From Pholis gunnellus (lineage: Eukaryota; Chordata; Actinopteri; Perciformes; Pholidae): a stretch of 64,000 bases of DNA. Positions 1 to 33,640 of this stretch are shown piece by piece. The stretch spans positions 3,194,501 to 3,258,500 of the forward strand of contig OU342819.1 of NCBI GenBank assembly GCA_910591455.2. Reading direction: 5' to 3'. The translations under genes were made by a program, and so were the position numbers. How positions within the stretch are numbered: the first letter of the stretch is position 1; every line of letters starts with the position of its first letter. Below the pieces are notes generated by a model that made no database searches, was not told the origin of the DNA, and worked only from the letters and a program-made list of their open reading frames with translations.

Positions 1-21676
<21,676 letters not shown>

Positions 21677-22355
21677 ATTATCAAAGCATCATTTCCTTCT
21701 CACCCCCGTTCTCCCCTGAACTCACCCCTTTTACTCTATCCCCCTCCACCCATCCCTCCTCTCCCGTCAACATGCTCAAACTGTGCCAGAAGATAACGTC
21801 CTACCCATCCTCCTCTCATCCTCATCCTCATCCCCCACAAAGAGACAAAATAAAAGATCACACGCCAAGACGCCGCGAGGACCAACGACAGAGGAGAGGA
21901 TGCAGGAGGTGGGAGGCGGGTTTGTAAATCTTCCCTGTCTGTTTCCTCTCTCCCTCTTTTTATGTTTTTCTATCCGAAGTCTGTACAGCACCAGTCTGCC
22001 GACGCTTACTACTGCACCGTCAGCTGCAGCCGCTCTTCACACGTGTACTCAAACCACAGCGCTGTGTGTGGACCCGAATACAGATCCAAGCACCAGAATA
22101 CAGACAGAAACCCGACTGTTTCACTGCCATCTCTCTTGCCAAGCAGAACAACAACGCGGCAGCTCCCGTCCAGACTCCCGACTGCCGATGCTAGTCTTCT
22201 CTTTGTTTACCTATTTGTCTTTTTCCTGCCAGAGCCTGCCACCCAGATCCAGCTCCTTACTCACTGCCACTTCCTCCGTCCTCTTCTCTCTTTCTACTCC
22301 TATGTACTCACTGCCAATCTTCTACTGCCAGAGTTCTCCCTCCTCCTCCCCTATC

Positions 22356-22361
22356 AATAAA
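22356..22361 (+). terminator. atp1a3 poly(A) signal, proximal
   Basis: AATAAA about 680 bp after the stop codon. It would give a 3' UTR of about 0.7 kb. Which of the three signals is used cannot be told from sequence. Confidence 0.5.
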
Positions 22362-22773
22362 GAATCAATCTCACCATAAAACTTCAGCACTCACTCACGC
22401 CCTCAACAGGGCGGAAAAAAGGTCACTTCCTTGATCTCCCTCCCTCCCTTCCTCCCTCTCCATGTGTTCTTTTCTGCCTATGTTGTTCTAATAGAGGACT
22501 GGGTGTTTTTAAAAACAGAAAATGTTTTCGTGAAAGTCTTTTTTTAAGTTGGGAGTGGGTCTGAGAGCTCCTTGTTTTCATTCAGACATGACAAAGCACA
22601 CTGTCTCCCCCTCTTTTACCTCTCCTCTTTCTCTCCCTCCCCCGCCTGTTTATCTGTCCGTTTGTCTGTCTGTTTGTGAACAGCGTGCAAACCCTCCGTC
22701 CTCGTAAACTTCCACCAACTTTCACCACCCGCCCTCCCCTCCCCCCCGCCCAACCTCCCCCCTGTTAAAAAAG

Positions 22774-22779
22774 AATAAA
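22774..22779 (+). terminator. atp1a3 poly(A) signal, middle
   Basis: AATAAA within an A-rich patch (gttaaaaaagaataaaaata), followed by a T-rich and GT-containing stretch (ctttctgtgtcctcgg) typical of downstream elements. Confidence 0.5.
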
Positions 22780-22987
22780 AATACAATCTTTCTGTGTCCT
22801 CGGAAAAAGAGATTTCTCTCCGATTTCATTATTTAAATCAGTTGAAATGTGGAATAAGGCACGGTACCTTAACTTGCAAAACAGCAGCCAGAAAAGAAAA
22901 GAAAGAAAATGAAATTCAAAAGAAGGATCTCTCTTTTTCAGCTTGGTTTCCAGTTTGTTTTTGTGTGGAGTTTTGTCAGAAAATGGA

Positions 22988-22993
22988 AATAAA
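22988..22993 (+). terminator. atp1a3 poly(A) signal, distal
   Basis: AATAAA followed at once by tgctgtgtgacc, a GT-rich downstream region. Likely the distal end of the longest transcript, about 1.3 kb after the stop. Confidence 0.55.
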
Positions 22994-23010
22994 TGCTGTG
23001 TGACCAACTC

Positions 23011-24751
23011 TTACTCATGGCAGCAGTGTCAAGTCATGTGTTTTCTACCTGAAGGGTTTCAACAAGTCAGAGGAAGTGTTAACACCTGACATGTCTAGAC
23101 ACATGCCATCAAGTTAGGAGACATCATTTAGTAGAACTTCTACTGGAAGAACATGTATGAAGCAGGACTGAGGAGCCTTCTTTCTTCCGGATGCTGCAAT
23201 GAATCAGCATCCATCATTGACCCACGCCTCGACACCTCCTAACAGCTATCAGATTCATATTTCTTTCTAGCAACAATAAGCTTTGTAGGTAGCAAAGCTC
23301 ACCAGCAGGTGCTTATTTCTTAGCACCTAAACCTGCAGTACACCAGTTGACCGTTTGGGGGCAGCAGAAACAAGTTAAGACAACATACCATCAGCTTTTC
23401 AGTTGACATGGCAAACTTGTTAACAAGTAGTACACTTATTAACATATCCAGAAGTCAGGGGGCAACATTATGATTCATGTGGAGTCGTGTTTGTGTCCAT
23501 CTGATGAACGTTGGTCTGATATTCATTCTTGTTTTTGCTGTTTTTGGTCTCTTATCAACTCCTGACTCCAACACCTCTACGGTAAATGCACCACTATCTC
23601 CACCAGCTGGTCTCTCAGTGCGTCGGTCCACTGTTTGGTGCTGAGTAGTGTTCAGTGGAGTTTCTTTTACTGAAGACCACGCTATAAGAGCAGTGAGAGT
23701 GAACCAAAACCAGAGCTAAACAATGAGCTTAAAACTCACTTTACAGTTCCGTAAAGCCGAGGGGAGCGGCTCACGCGACACATGTTCTGTAGCTTATTAC
23801 TACGAGCGACGCCTTTTACAGTCATTTTATACATTGTTACGATCAAAAAATATACATTAAAGCTGCTTAAAGGACTTCTCATCTATGTACGCGTACAAGT
23901 TTGAAATGAATTCTGCTTATGAAGAGCTGCTAAATGGACCTTGTGGTTGATTTGTTGTGGTCGCTCCTGTTTCCGAGCACAAGATAGAAGTTTTGATCTA
24001 AAACCTTTCAGCCAACGTGAAGAACATACAATAAAATGTACAGCATATGGATATTGTGTTAAAATGATGTTGAGAATGACGAGCACTGCGTGTGACCGGC
24101 AGCTAAGACAGTTTGCTGACCCTGCGGGGTGTCGGGGCGGTCTCCCGGGATCAGACCGGGGCTGGGGTTTGCACGGCTTGCTGAATTCATGCTGACTGAA
24201 GGTCTGTCTCGCAGAGAGGACAAAACGAAAATGTGAGTCATTTTCTCGTTTCTGACACTTTGGTTTTAATCCAGTAAACAAACTAACAACATGCACTCAG
24301 ACCCTGGTCCTTTATCGTGACATAGGCTGCTCTACTGAGGACGCTCATAGGACGCTGCAGTGACCACTAAGACTTTAACCTCTTCACCTTCTGTTGATGT
24401 TAACACAAATGCTGTCCACATCTCACGCATTGCCCCTCTAAAGTACGAGTTGGCGATATTCTGATAGCTGAGACACCATCTACAGTCATTCATTCACAAC
24501 GTGTTTGCTTTTCTCCTCTGTGATTCAAAGTAAACTGTTTTCTGTTGGAACGGGAGCGCTGCTCTAAACCCTGCAGCCTTCAGGGAAGGGGAACATGGTG
24601 TGACTTGGACTAAAGGAGCAGGACAATATTTGGCTTGAGGTTGGTAAAAGACACACAGAGAACATCTTCATGTATCATAATCTGTAACCATCATTAACCA
24701 TAGAAACAATGCTGCTGCTCCATGTGATACAGATCCTCTTCACAGCTGTTC
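23011..24751. other. Region downstream of atp1a3, no gene seen
   Basis: Mixed composition without exon-like GC3-rich open segments. A GC-rich patch at 24115-24180 (ggtgtcggggcggtctcccg) is the only compositional peak. Neither strand shows splice-bounded coding sequence. Confidence 0.55.
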
Positions 24752-24759
24752 TAGTAGGT

Positions 24760-25676
24760 CAGGGGTCAACCCGCGGCTCCGAGTCCTCTGTCCACACGGT
24801 GTTTAAGCATTGTTTTCGAGATGATCTCCATCCAGACTTAAACGCCTGAAAACGAATATCACGCGACTATTCACATACACTGGGCATGCAGTGGGTGCGT
24901 GTTACATCCTACTGGTTTCCTTCTATGTGTGTGTTGTGTTCGCGTAACAGCAGCAGCTGTTTTCTGCCTCTGTTGCCAGATGCATCACACATTCACAAAC
25001 ATTGCTGGAGATCTAAAAGCCACATCTCATATATATTGCGGGGATTACGATTGTATAAGTGAGCACTACATCACAGCCACGTATGAAGAAATACATTGAA
25101 GAAAATATATTCATGGAAAGATCGCATCAACCTGGATTCGAACCCTGTCGAGCAAAGTAGTAAAATATTCAGAAACGGCAGCGATCTGCCACTTGCAATT
25201 TACGTCACTCTCAAGCTTTCCCTACTCTTGGCTCATCATGATCTACAGAGCCCCGCCCCCCTCGGTAAACGATCGATGGATAAATCCCAAAACAGAAAAG
25301 TCACGGAGGAAAGTAGAGAGTTTAGTTCTGTGTGGACGTATTCATTTGCTTTCACTGCCAACGATGCTGGCTTACCTGTATGCTTGATATGTGGCGAGAA
25401 ATTTGCAAACAACAAAAAATATAATGTTGAAAGACGCTTCCAGAACAAACACACAGCATTAGCTGGAAAGCATCACACTGGAGATGAGTGACAAAGAGCG
25501 ATTCCTCAACTGCAGCAAACTCTCCTCTTCATCAGAGTTTGATATTGTTATAACACGTAAAATGTCAACAAGTGTCTTTATTCTTTATCAAATAGCTTTT
25601 GCGGCTCCAGACGAATTTTATTTGGTGGAAAATAGGGAAAAATGGCTCTTTGGATAGTAAAGGTTGCCGACCCCTG
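24760..25676 (+). mobile_element. hAT deletion derivative (917 bp) with 8-bp target duplication
   Basis: The left end CAGGGGTCAACCCGCGG (24760) and right end ggttgccgacccctg (to 25676) form inverted ends of the Charlie-like hAT type. The flanks are perfect 8-bp copies of TAGTAGGT (24752-24759 and 25677-25684). The inside keeps the beginning of a transposase (next entry) but is far too short for a whole one, so this is an internally deleted, non-autonomous copy. Confidence 0.92.
25304..25491 (+). pseudogene. Remnant BED-type zinc finger of a hAT transposase
   Basis: The open frame contains DAGLPVCLICGEKFANNKKY then NVERRFQNKHTALAGKH and a stop at 25489-25491. The two Cys (25381-25383, 25390-25392) and the last His (25450-25452) match the C2-H-H pattern of ZBED/hAT transposases, but the first His of the usual KRHY pattern is Arg (25435-25437). 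The catalytic domain is absent. Non-functional. Confidence 0.7.
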
Positions 25677-25684
25677 TAGTAGGT

Positions 25685-27044
25685 TTACCCTGACAGTAGG
25701 GCCAGGGTTCACCTTTAGAACATGAAATGCACTGCGCTCTATCATTAATAGCCTACTAGCAGATAACAGATTGAACTTGCTTGCATGCAATTGTGTGATA
25801 ACGGTTAGACCTCGACAGCAATTTCTAAATTTGTACAATTTCAGATTCATCAGAAAGCAACCATCAAACGTAGCATCGGATGCGGCGTTATAGCTTCTTT
25901 TCGCCACATTTTACTGTCACACTTTAATTATACTGCGCAACCCATTCCAGTGTAAATTAAACTGTATTAACATGAATCATGTGCACATCTTCTCACACAA
26001 TATTTCAACAACTGTATTTAGACTTTGGGCTGTGTATCAGCAGCTATCTCAATGGTGACTCCCGTCTGTCACGGATGCTACCAAGTGAAGAGGAATGTTC
26101 AGATGCTTAGAGCTGGCATGAATCATGAAATGAAAATGAATGAAACATCTCCTCCCTCTTTGTTTCTCAACTGACACCAAACTCAGACATTGTGTCCACA
26201 AACGATCCAGCTTTTTGAATTATCAGATAACTGGCCTCGGTGCATCAGAACGTCTCACTGTAAACAATGCTGCTAACAGCTGCTGCCTATCCTCACTGAT
26301 ACATGACAACACGTGGGTGTCATGGTGCATATAGTGTGGTCAATTTAAAAATGGTATCTCAACAAAACTACATTTTTGACAGTATTTAGAATTCTATTCT
26401 AATCACGGCTGAAGAGATTTTAACGATTGGTTCTACGATATAAAATGAGTCTAAATGAGCTGACTAAACGTCCTCACTAGAACACTAGTCCTCTTTTAGC
26501 TCAGCAGTGACGTGAAGTCATGTGACCGTGGTGGAGTTCCTTTATAGCCTAACGTTGCACTTGCAATTCAAAAATCATTAAAGTGGTGTTTAAGATTATC
26601 TTGCTGAACCAACGTGCACGTATCATAAACTTTACACGCTTTTTATTTTTTTCATCTTCCCTCTTGTCTCCACCTCCACCTTCTTTATTTAAATGATCTC
26701 AGTACAGCAAACTGTACTTAATGCATGCACAAACGATGATGGATTTCATTATTTGTATTTTGAAAATCACAATAAACAAACAGTAGTTGTAAGAAGATCC
26801 TTACCTTCAGTTTTAGAGTCCCACAACTACATTGAGTTTTTTATTGTTTCAATTATTTAAACTGTATTCATTATTTATATATTCTGTTGTGCTGAATGCA
26901 GCTTGTCAGTGACCTTTTTCACTTTTAGCCCCTTCAAAATAAGACGATTGGTAAATCATTCCAGTAATGTATCTTTTATTAAAAAAGCCCATAAACAGAC
27001 TGGGACTTGGTTTGGCTTCGATAGTTTTACGCTTCTACTTGTGA

Positions 27045-27047
<3 letters not shown>
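25685..27047. other. Intergenic, no gene seen
   Basis: AT-rich sequence with no splice-bounded coding segment. Nothing of note apart from ordinary A/T runs. Confidence 0.6.

Positions 27048-27128
<81 letters not shown>
27048..27128 (+). repeat. (TG)n microsatellite, 81 bp
   Basis: Perfect TG tract. A (AC)n tract of 32 bp follows in inverted sense at 27189-27220, 60 bp away. Confidence 0.97.
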
Positions 27129-27130
<2 letters not shown>

Positions 27131-27187
27131 ATGTTTCATGAATACCATTACAAGGCTCACAGAGCAAATGAGTGCTCCAGCCCACTT

Positions 27188-27188
<1 letters not shown>

Positions 27189-27220
<32 letters not shown>
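27189..27220 (+). repeat. (AC)16 microsatellite
   Basis: Perfect AC tract, the complement of the TG tract just upstream; the pair can fold into a hairpin. Confidence 0.95.
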
Positions 27221-27224
<4 letters not shown>

Positions 27225-28511
27225 CTAACCCAAGGATATAGGTCACCTCCTTTGTGACTTCCTTGTTTTCCTTTCTTCTGTTCCTTTCTGTCGGGACTTA
27301 ATGCAACCTTTTTATGATTTCTTGTTGTTCATTAACTGCAGTTAACCACTTGTCTCCCACACACAGACGCATGGTTCTGTTTGATTACCACCAAGTCAGT
27401 AATATAAATGTGGAGTTCTGCTCAGTGTAATTCATAGCAAATATGTATTTACTTTAGGGGCAATAATAATAAAAAGCAATATTTTTTTATTTCCCATTAG
27501 GGAAATAATTGTGTTTTATATATTGCAGTACACCGTGTTGTAATTGCGCATATTTTCCTAAAACGGTATCAATGAAATACGTAGTTGGTACCCAAAGGTA
27601 ACAAGGGGAGAAGTACAGGAAACAAAGAGGTTTGGGGAGGATTCATACGTTACCCAGCACATATTGAGTAATAATAGAAACGTGATGCCAGCCGATGTTG
27701 TAAAAGGAGACAAACTACGTGTTCTTCAAAACCTCCAAAGAAAAACGGAATAAAGAACTTGAATACACCCTGTATATACTGTATTACACTGTAATTACTT
27801 GCCCTGTATTTAATCAACACACTCCATAATACTGTACATTATTTAATAGTTACAACGGCACGTCCTTCATTCAGCAACAACAAAAAAATAAAAAATAAAT
27901 TGATATTATTAATGTTTTACATTAGTATTTCCCAAAGAAACCTTTTGTAAAAAAACATAGTTTGACCACAAATGATTCTACACATTAAATGTTACCTTCC
28001 CTGTATACTTCTGTCATTAATGAATACTAATATGATGGTACACTGTGATTTATTTCTGGGTCCATCTTAATTTAAGACAAAGTTTTCCTTCCATAAACCT
28101 TTCACTATTTAACATGCACTAATATGTGTTTCATACATAAATATGTAAGTACACAGTCATATGCAGTAATCTAAAGCCTTTAACCCATTTTAAAAGTAGA
28201 ATAATCTAATCGTGGTGTCTACTACTCATGTTGGTGTACATGAAGCACCAAAGCTCGGTGCATCTTTACAAACGTTTGACCTCAGCTCACGTTAAAGCGT
28301 TTATTTCCCTTCATCATACGTACGTTGAGTGTTTAATGTAACATCTAACACGGACACGTCATCCTGCATTGTGCCTGCTATTCCTTTGTGCGCTCTCTCT
28401 CTGTCTCTCTCTCTCTCTCTGTGTGTGATGTAAGTAACATCCCATAAGCCCGTGTGGGCCGGGCACCCTCGGGTGTGTGACCCTTCGGATAGAAGTATTC
28501 AATTCATGAGG
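27221..28511. other. Intergenic, no gene seen
   Basis: AT-rich (notably 27460-28200), with a CT patch near 28396-28421. No coding or RNA signal on either strand. Confidence 0.6.
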
Positions 28512-28619
28512 ACACACACACACACACACACACACACAGTCAGGAATCCACTGACAAACGTGTGTTGGAATAAAAAAAAAGCGAGGAGATGTCTTATAGC
28601 GCCACGACTCAAAATGATG

Positions 28620-28688
<69 letters not shown>

Positions 28689-28993
28689 CCCTTTCTTATC
28701 CACCATAACAACCACACTAAACCACCTTCCCTCTGACACACACACACACACACACACCTTCTCTCAATCTTCTATCCACTTACACTCTCAGCCCCCTCCT
28801 ACCACCACCTCTTTCCTCCAAATCACACACACACACACACACACACACACCTTCTCTCAATCTCCTACCCGATTACACCCGCACGCTAAAACCCCTTTTT
28901 GCACACCTCCCCAACACACACACACACACACACACACACACATCCCCTACCTTCCCTAAAACCCTTTTCGTTTCCTCTGACACACACACACAC
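28512..28993 (+). repeat. Compound array: CA tracts alternating with similar C/T-rich spacers
   Basis: CA tracts at 28512-28538, 28622-28686, 28736-28757, 28823-28850, 28914-28942 and 28979-28993. Spacers after several tracts share the opening ccttctctcaatct and are otherwise C/T/A-rich (cttctatccacttacac; ctcctacccgattacac), so the array is a minisatellite of roughly 70-95 bp units that each carry a microsatellite. Confidence 0.85.
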
Positions 28994-30292
28994 TGGCTCT
29001 CTTTTTGTCAAACCCCCCCACCCCCACTCCCACCCCTCATCCCAGTAATCTGGCTGGCCCGTGGCCTCCTCTCTCTCGCTCCACTGTTCTGTGTGATAGA
29101 ATATCGATCGGTTTGCCTCGGCTCGGCGTGGAGCAGGGGTGTGTGTGTGTGTGTGTTGGAGAAGGGGGGGGGGGGGGGGCAGTGGTCAGACATGCTCCAA
29201 GGTTGTTACCACAGCAACAGCGATGGGTCAGAGGGTTGCCATGGTGCCTAGGTCGCAGGGTCAGGGGGAGGGTCTTGGAGGGCTCTCTGTGTGTGTGTGT
29301 GTGTGTGTTAATGGGAGGGGGGGAGGAGTGAGCAGCGTCCAGTCCAGCTATATTGGGTGTGTTAATAATGAATGGTGTTGTATGTGGTCGCTGTCTCTTC
29401 TCTCCCCCTCCATCTGTGTCTCTCTCTTCCTCTGTGTGTGTGTGTGTGTGTGTCTGTGTGCGTGCGTGCGTGTGCTTTTGTGTTTCGCAATAATATACGA
29501 AGCAGTAGAACATCAGCTTGATTCAAGTCCAGTTTTCTATTTTTTTTTATTTCAAAGGTACACTTTAATAAAGAAGACTTTTGTCGCCGCGCTGCGGTAG
29601 ACAAAGCGGTGATGGATGGATGTATATATAAATATATATAAATATATATATGTAGATTCAAATGTAGCAAATGCATCCTCACATTGTTTATAAGATTTGG
29701 CATCACATCCATGTTTCAGAGAGACACGTAAACGATCTTCGAACCCTTTCAGAGTGGAAAGTTCTATATTCTGCAGTAAAACATGCAACAGAAACAGCGT
29801 CATTATTATATTTATGTTTCTTGTGGATAAAATCCACACACACTTTCACAAAAAAAAAAAAAAGTACCGCTGAGACAGTTTATGATGAAATAAAACAACT
29901 TTACTGTTCCACAGGTGAAATGCTTCTACCTCACACTTAGATCACCATTGGTGGGCTGCAGAATTAGATTTATTAAATCTATTTTAAGAGTGATCTTTGC
30001 ACCTTTTTTCATGTTCACTGCATCGTTAAAAATCTCAGTGAGTATTTCCATCTTTCTGTAAGCTTCTTTATTTCCCTCACATCTTTACAGTACATTGATC
30101 GTCATATAGTGTCGCGTTGCACTTGGTGGCATATATATAAAGTGAGTATATTTTCTCTATAAATGAACATCACATTTACAGTAACGCTGGAGGAGAATAT
30201 TTTAGCGTTATTTAATTCACTGGTTCATTTAAAAAGCCAGAAAAAAAAAGGTGTCTGTGAAAGAAAATCCCAGATGAATCATGGGACTTTTT
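28994..30292. other. Intergenic, simple-repeat rich
   Basis: TG tracts at 29137-29156, 29289-29308 and 29431-29452, a run of 15 G at 29165-29179 and a poly-A at 29850-29863. No gene seen. Confidence 0.65.
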
Positions 30293-30551
30293 TTAGAGTG
30301 AGAGCAGGAAGGAAGTGTCGTATAAAATCATGATCAAATGTGTAAAGATATCACACGTGTCCCACAATCCAAACGCTTTTCTTTCTTTTATAGCTGAGAA
30401 CAATCCTCTGGTGATCACAGCTGCGTTGTGTTTAATTAAACCTGCTGGAGGAGAGCCGACGTTGTTTGCACTTGTTCGCTCCTCGGCGGGGCCGAAGCGG
30501 CGCTCTTCATCGTCCTCTTCTTCGTCTTCTTCACGAGCACGACGACGGCAA
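30293..30551 (-). CDS. Possible exon of an unrecognised membrane-protein gene (cytoplasmic tail)
   Basis: Very tentative. On the minus strand an acceptor (ctgtgtgtcctgtag, ending at 30552) opens a frame reading CRRRRAREEDEEEDDEERRF then GPAEERTSANNVGSPPAG. It joins in phase with the exon at 32605-32751, putting this charged tail right after a hydrophobic stretch. The end is uncertain: the frame stays open to a stop at 30293-30295, but the last 40 residues look like intron. I do not recognise the protein. Confidence 0.22.
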
Positions 30552-32604
30552 CTACAGGACACACAGAAGCGAGCGGGTGAGATTTCACTGTCACGTTCAG
30601 AACAAGCAATGCTGCAATTAAACAAAAGCCCCGCGAGAAATACCTGCTTTTTCTTTTCAACCTATTTATACAATAAAACTTAATATGCCCCAAAACATGT
30701 CATATTTGTTGAGATAAAGGAGTGTGTAGGACAATGTTTGAAGTGTCTAATGATAGTATGATAAAAGCCAGACCATTTTTCAACTGAAACAGACACATTT
30801 GAACAAAAACAGACAGAAATCGTCACAGAATGGTGAAATGAGTTGCAGGACTATTCTATTTGATTGGTTTATGATACTGTGTGTCCACTTGGCCACTTCT
30901 CAGCCTGAGTGTCAGCTCTGTTAGATGGAACAGAGGAACACGTCTGTGTTTAGAGAAGTGAAACATTTTCTCCAGACTGTGGCTCAGAATACAAATTCGC
31001 ATCCAGCTCGACTTATCTGGTCAAAAGCACCTTAGTTCCAAGATTTCCTTTTTTTTTTTTTTTTTTTTGATTTTAAGCCAGTGGACCAAATAGGATCTTA
31101 AAGTCACAAGGCGTCCGTGCAAAGCCAATCTCTCAGTGCTGCAGCCCCCCCCCCCCCACCATTACCCACTGCAGGGTTATCAAACGGTCCCTGTGCATCT
31201 GTGAGACTGATTCCAGACACATTTCATTGGCTACTGTTACCGTGCGGGTTTCAGCAAACTTTGTGTACAAATCCACGTTTTAAACGGCATTCAAACACAA
31301 CCTCACCAAACACAGCGATCACAGCGGCCATCTGCCGAGACAGCCGTGTTCGGTCAAATAATCCAAGGTAGAAGCTTCTGCAGGAGTAGAAGAAGAAGAC
31401 GATGGGTAATCATTTATTTATTATTATTTTAAGGCAAAAACGTTGTTTTTCATGCAGTGGTCAATTTTAGAGATTTAGCTTTCATAACATATTTCAGGCT
31501 CGTGGAAAGAAAAGATCCAAAATACACATTCAGGTGTAAAATTTTACTACTTTCTATTTGGGTCTGTAGATCTCTCCTAAATTCATCAAAAGTTACCCAA
31601 AATGCCTAATTTGCATATTTAAACATAACATTTCTGAAAGCTTGTAATGCAAAAAGTAATTGCCTTAATGTAATTAATTATATCTTTAAAGGTTTGTTTG
31701 TATATTACTCATAGCTTGATTTACACATGTTATTGCTAATAACATGGAGACAATGGATTCTCATGCTGTTGACAGTATTCTCAGATATATTGAGTGATTA
31801 AAAGAGATCCAAAACTCCCTCTGTAAAAACCTTTCACTCTAATATGTCAACAAAATAAGAAGAATTTTGAACCTCGCAAGATACTGCCTCATTTGCATAT
31901 TTCAACTTACATTTTCTGAAAAAAAGAATTGTCTGAACGTAAATGATCAACTGGGGACGTTTCATGGTGAAACTATGAGCCCGTGTTTTTGCCCTATTCC
32001 CCTGTAGTGTCTCCCCTTTAATAAAGAACCTCATACATTTGAATAGAACCGAACTGAAAGCGTCTTCCATCACACACTAGATCCTCACCATGGAGGGGCG
32101 AGGATGTGTCAAATGTAGCTCAAATATTGTTAAACTGTAGAGAAGAGAAGAAGAAACAGATTTCAAGTATTTATTCATTTACATAAATATGGATATTAAA
32201 AATGATTTGATAATCAAAGTCATTCCGCTGTGTCTTTGTTTTCTATACAAACAGAACATTTGTTGGACTCTTGGGTTGACAAAATGAGCACTTTGAGATA
32301 GCCAGCTCACTATTGGGGGAATTGTAACTGGTATTTTTACTCTTTGATGACATTTTATTAATATTTAACAGATTGAATGGACAAAATAAATGTCTGATTA
32401 ATTGGTAAATGGAGCTTTAGCTGCAGCTATTGTAGGTAGAAATCAAGGCAATGAAAGGTTTTTGAAGATCTTCTGAAATTAAATGAATTAAATCCACCTA
32501 CTCCAGAACATACATTTAAAAACTTGCATTTATTAATTCTGTATACATAATAAAATATTTTCGTGAACTGTGTGTGTGTGTGTGGGGGGGGGGGGGGGGC
32601 TTAC
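30552..32604. other. AT-rich stretch between the two possible minus-strand exons
   Basis: No coding signal. Contains poly-T at 31049-31068 and poly-C near 31146-31158. If the flanking exons are real this is their intron. Confidence 0.5.
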
Positions 32605-32751
32605 TTGATCACGACCACAGCGAGGACGGTGAGGAAGAAGACCTTCAGGTCGCAGTTGAACGCGGCCTCACCGACGTGGTGGCAGGTCGGCCATCCGGCC
32701 ACGCGGTGGCGCTCGAAGCCCTGCGGCCGCAGCCGTCTGAGCGAGAACCGG
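32605..32751 (-). CDS. Possible exon of an unrecognised membrane-protein gene (hydrophobic segment)
   Basis: 147-bp GC-rich island in AT-rich surroundings, bounded on the minus strand by acceptor cctctgtgcag and donor caa/gtaagc. One frame is open: RFSLRRLRPQGFERHRVAGW, PTCHHVGEAAFNCDLKVFFL, TVLAVVVI. Third codon positions are nearly all G or C, as in the atp1a3 exons, and the end is hydrophobic. A poly-G run directly follows the donor on the minus-strand complement. No family recognised, and no further exon found. Confidence 0.3.
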
Positions 32752-33046
32752 CTGCACAGAGGATCAGTCGGCCCCGTTTAAATCCAAAGTCTTGAATGCA
32801 GTCAAATTAAACACACCACGGCTCAACTATGGAGTCTCGTGGCTCTTTTGTTTCATTCCCAGTAAGTGCGCTTAGTTGTTATAAAGAACTATATTATGTA
32901 GGAACACTTTAATCTCAAGGTAAGGTGAAGGAACGTCTTTAATGGACGGGTTCCACTCAGACTGTCGTGTTTACATACCTTACGTCATTACGTTGGACAT
33001 TACTCCGTCCTCGGTTACAGAGACCTCCACCTTACCCATACCCCCT

Positions 33047-33091
<45 letters not shown>

Positions 33092-33640
33092 GCTTTAATG
33101 TAAATTATCTTATAAATCCGAGTGAAAAAACCGCAGTGCTACCTGCTGCTTTACGGGCTTCCACTTCCGTATTGGTCGGAAAGTGTCTGCCCACGTGCAC
33201 GTAACGGACAGTCTGCGTTGCTGGAATCAAACCTGTGCCCGCCCTCTGTGACCAGGCTCTCCCTCAGGAGCCTATGGGGGGGCTTCCACACAGTTTGCTT
33301 CTTGTTACATTTAGTTTATCATCACACTAAACTAAATCCTCTTTTTGGTTAATACTAAAACCTCGTTCGTCCAGGTTGTGTTTGTGCGAATGCTATAGGG
33401 CCGCTATGCGTCCATCGAGGCGTCCCAATGAGGGAAGACAATAGAACAACATTGATAACTTTTAAAATTTTAAAGTCGAGATGAAACTGAAAAAAAAGCA
33501 TTTTAGATCACATCCCCGTTCATATCATGCAACTATTTAACAATATATGAAGATCAAATTCAAACCATCTTTTCTTTCTTCAAAACTATTCCAAACATGA
33601 ATCTGTCCGTTCTGTTAATAGTTCACTATTGTATGCAAGA
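32752..33640. other. Intergenic, no gene seen
   Basis: A (CA)n tract occupies 33049-33089. The segment 33120-33300 reads like an old interspersed repeat. No exon found on either strand. Confidence 0.55.

Larger units (their letters stand above)
21677..23010 (+). other. atp1a3: atp1a3 3' untranslated region
   Basis: Follows the stop codon without a recognisable splice site. It is C/T-rich in its first 1 kb (many tccc and tctctc runs) and AT-rich near the end. Open frames inside it encode only Ser/Pro/Thr-rich low-complexity peptides and are not genes. The end is set by the last of three AATAAA signals (22988), with cleavage expected within about 20 nt. Confidence 0.7.

Noticed and set aside
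21783..22379. 198-codon open frame after the atp1a3 stop
   Set aside because: Ser/Pro/Thr-rich low complexity from C/T-rich 3' UTR, with overlapping frames of the same kind; no domain.
25110..25200. tRNA-like B box (ggttcgaatcc, minus strand) with an A-box-like ggcagatcg upstream
   Set aside because: No cloverleaf with paired acceptor and anticodon stems could be drawn, and the sequence is inside the hAT derivative.
27048..27220. Open frames of repeated Cys-Val or Thr-His on both strands across CA/TG tracts (also at 28.5, 29.1, 35.0, 41.5, 44.4, 50.1 and 51.9 kb)
   Set aside because: They are translations of dinucleotide repeats, present in several frames at once, with no start context, splice site or non-repetitive domain.
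28512..28993. CRISPR-like repeat-spacer array
   Set aside because: Repeats are CA microsatellites of unequal length, spacers resemble each other, and the DNA is vertebrate.
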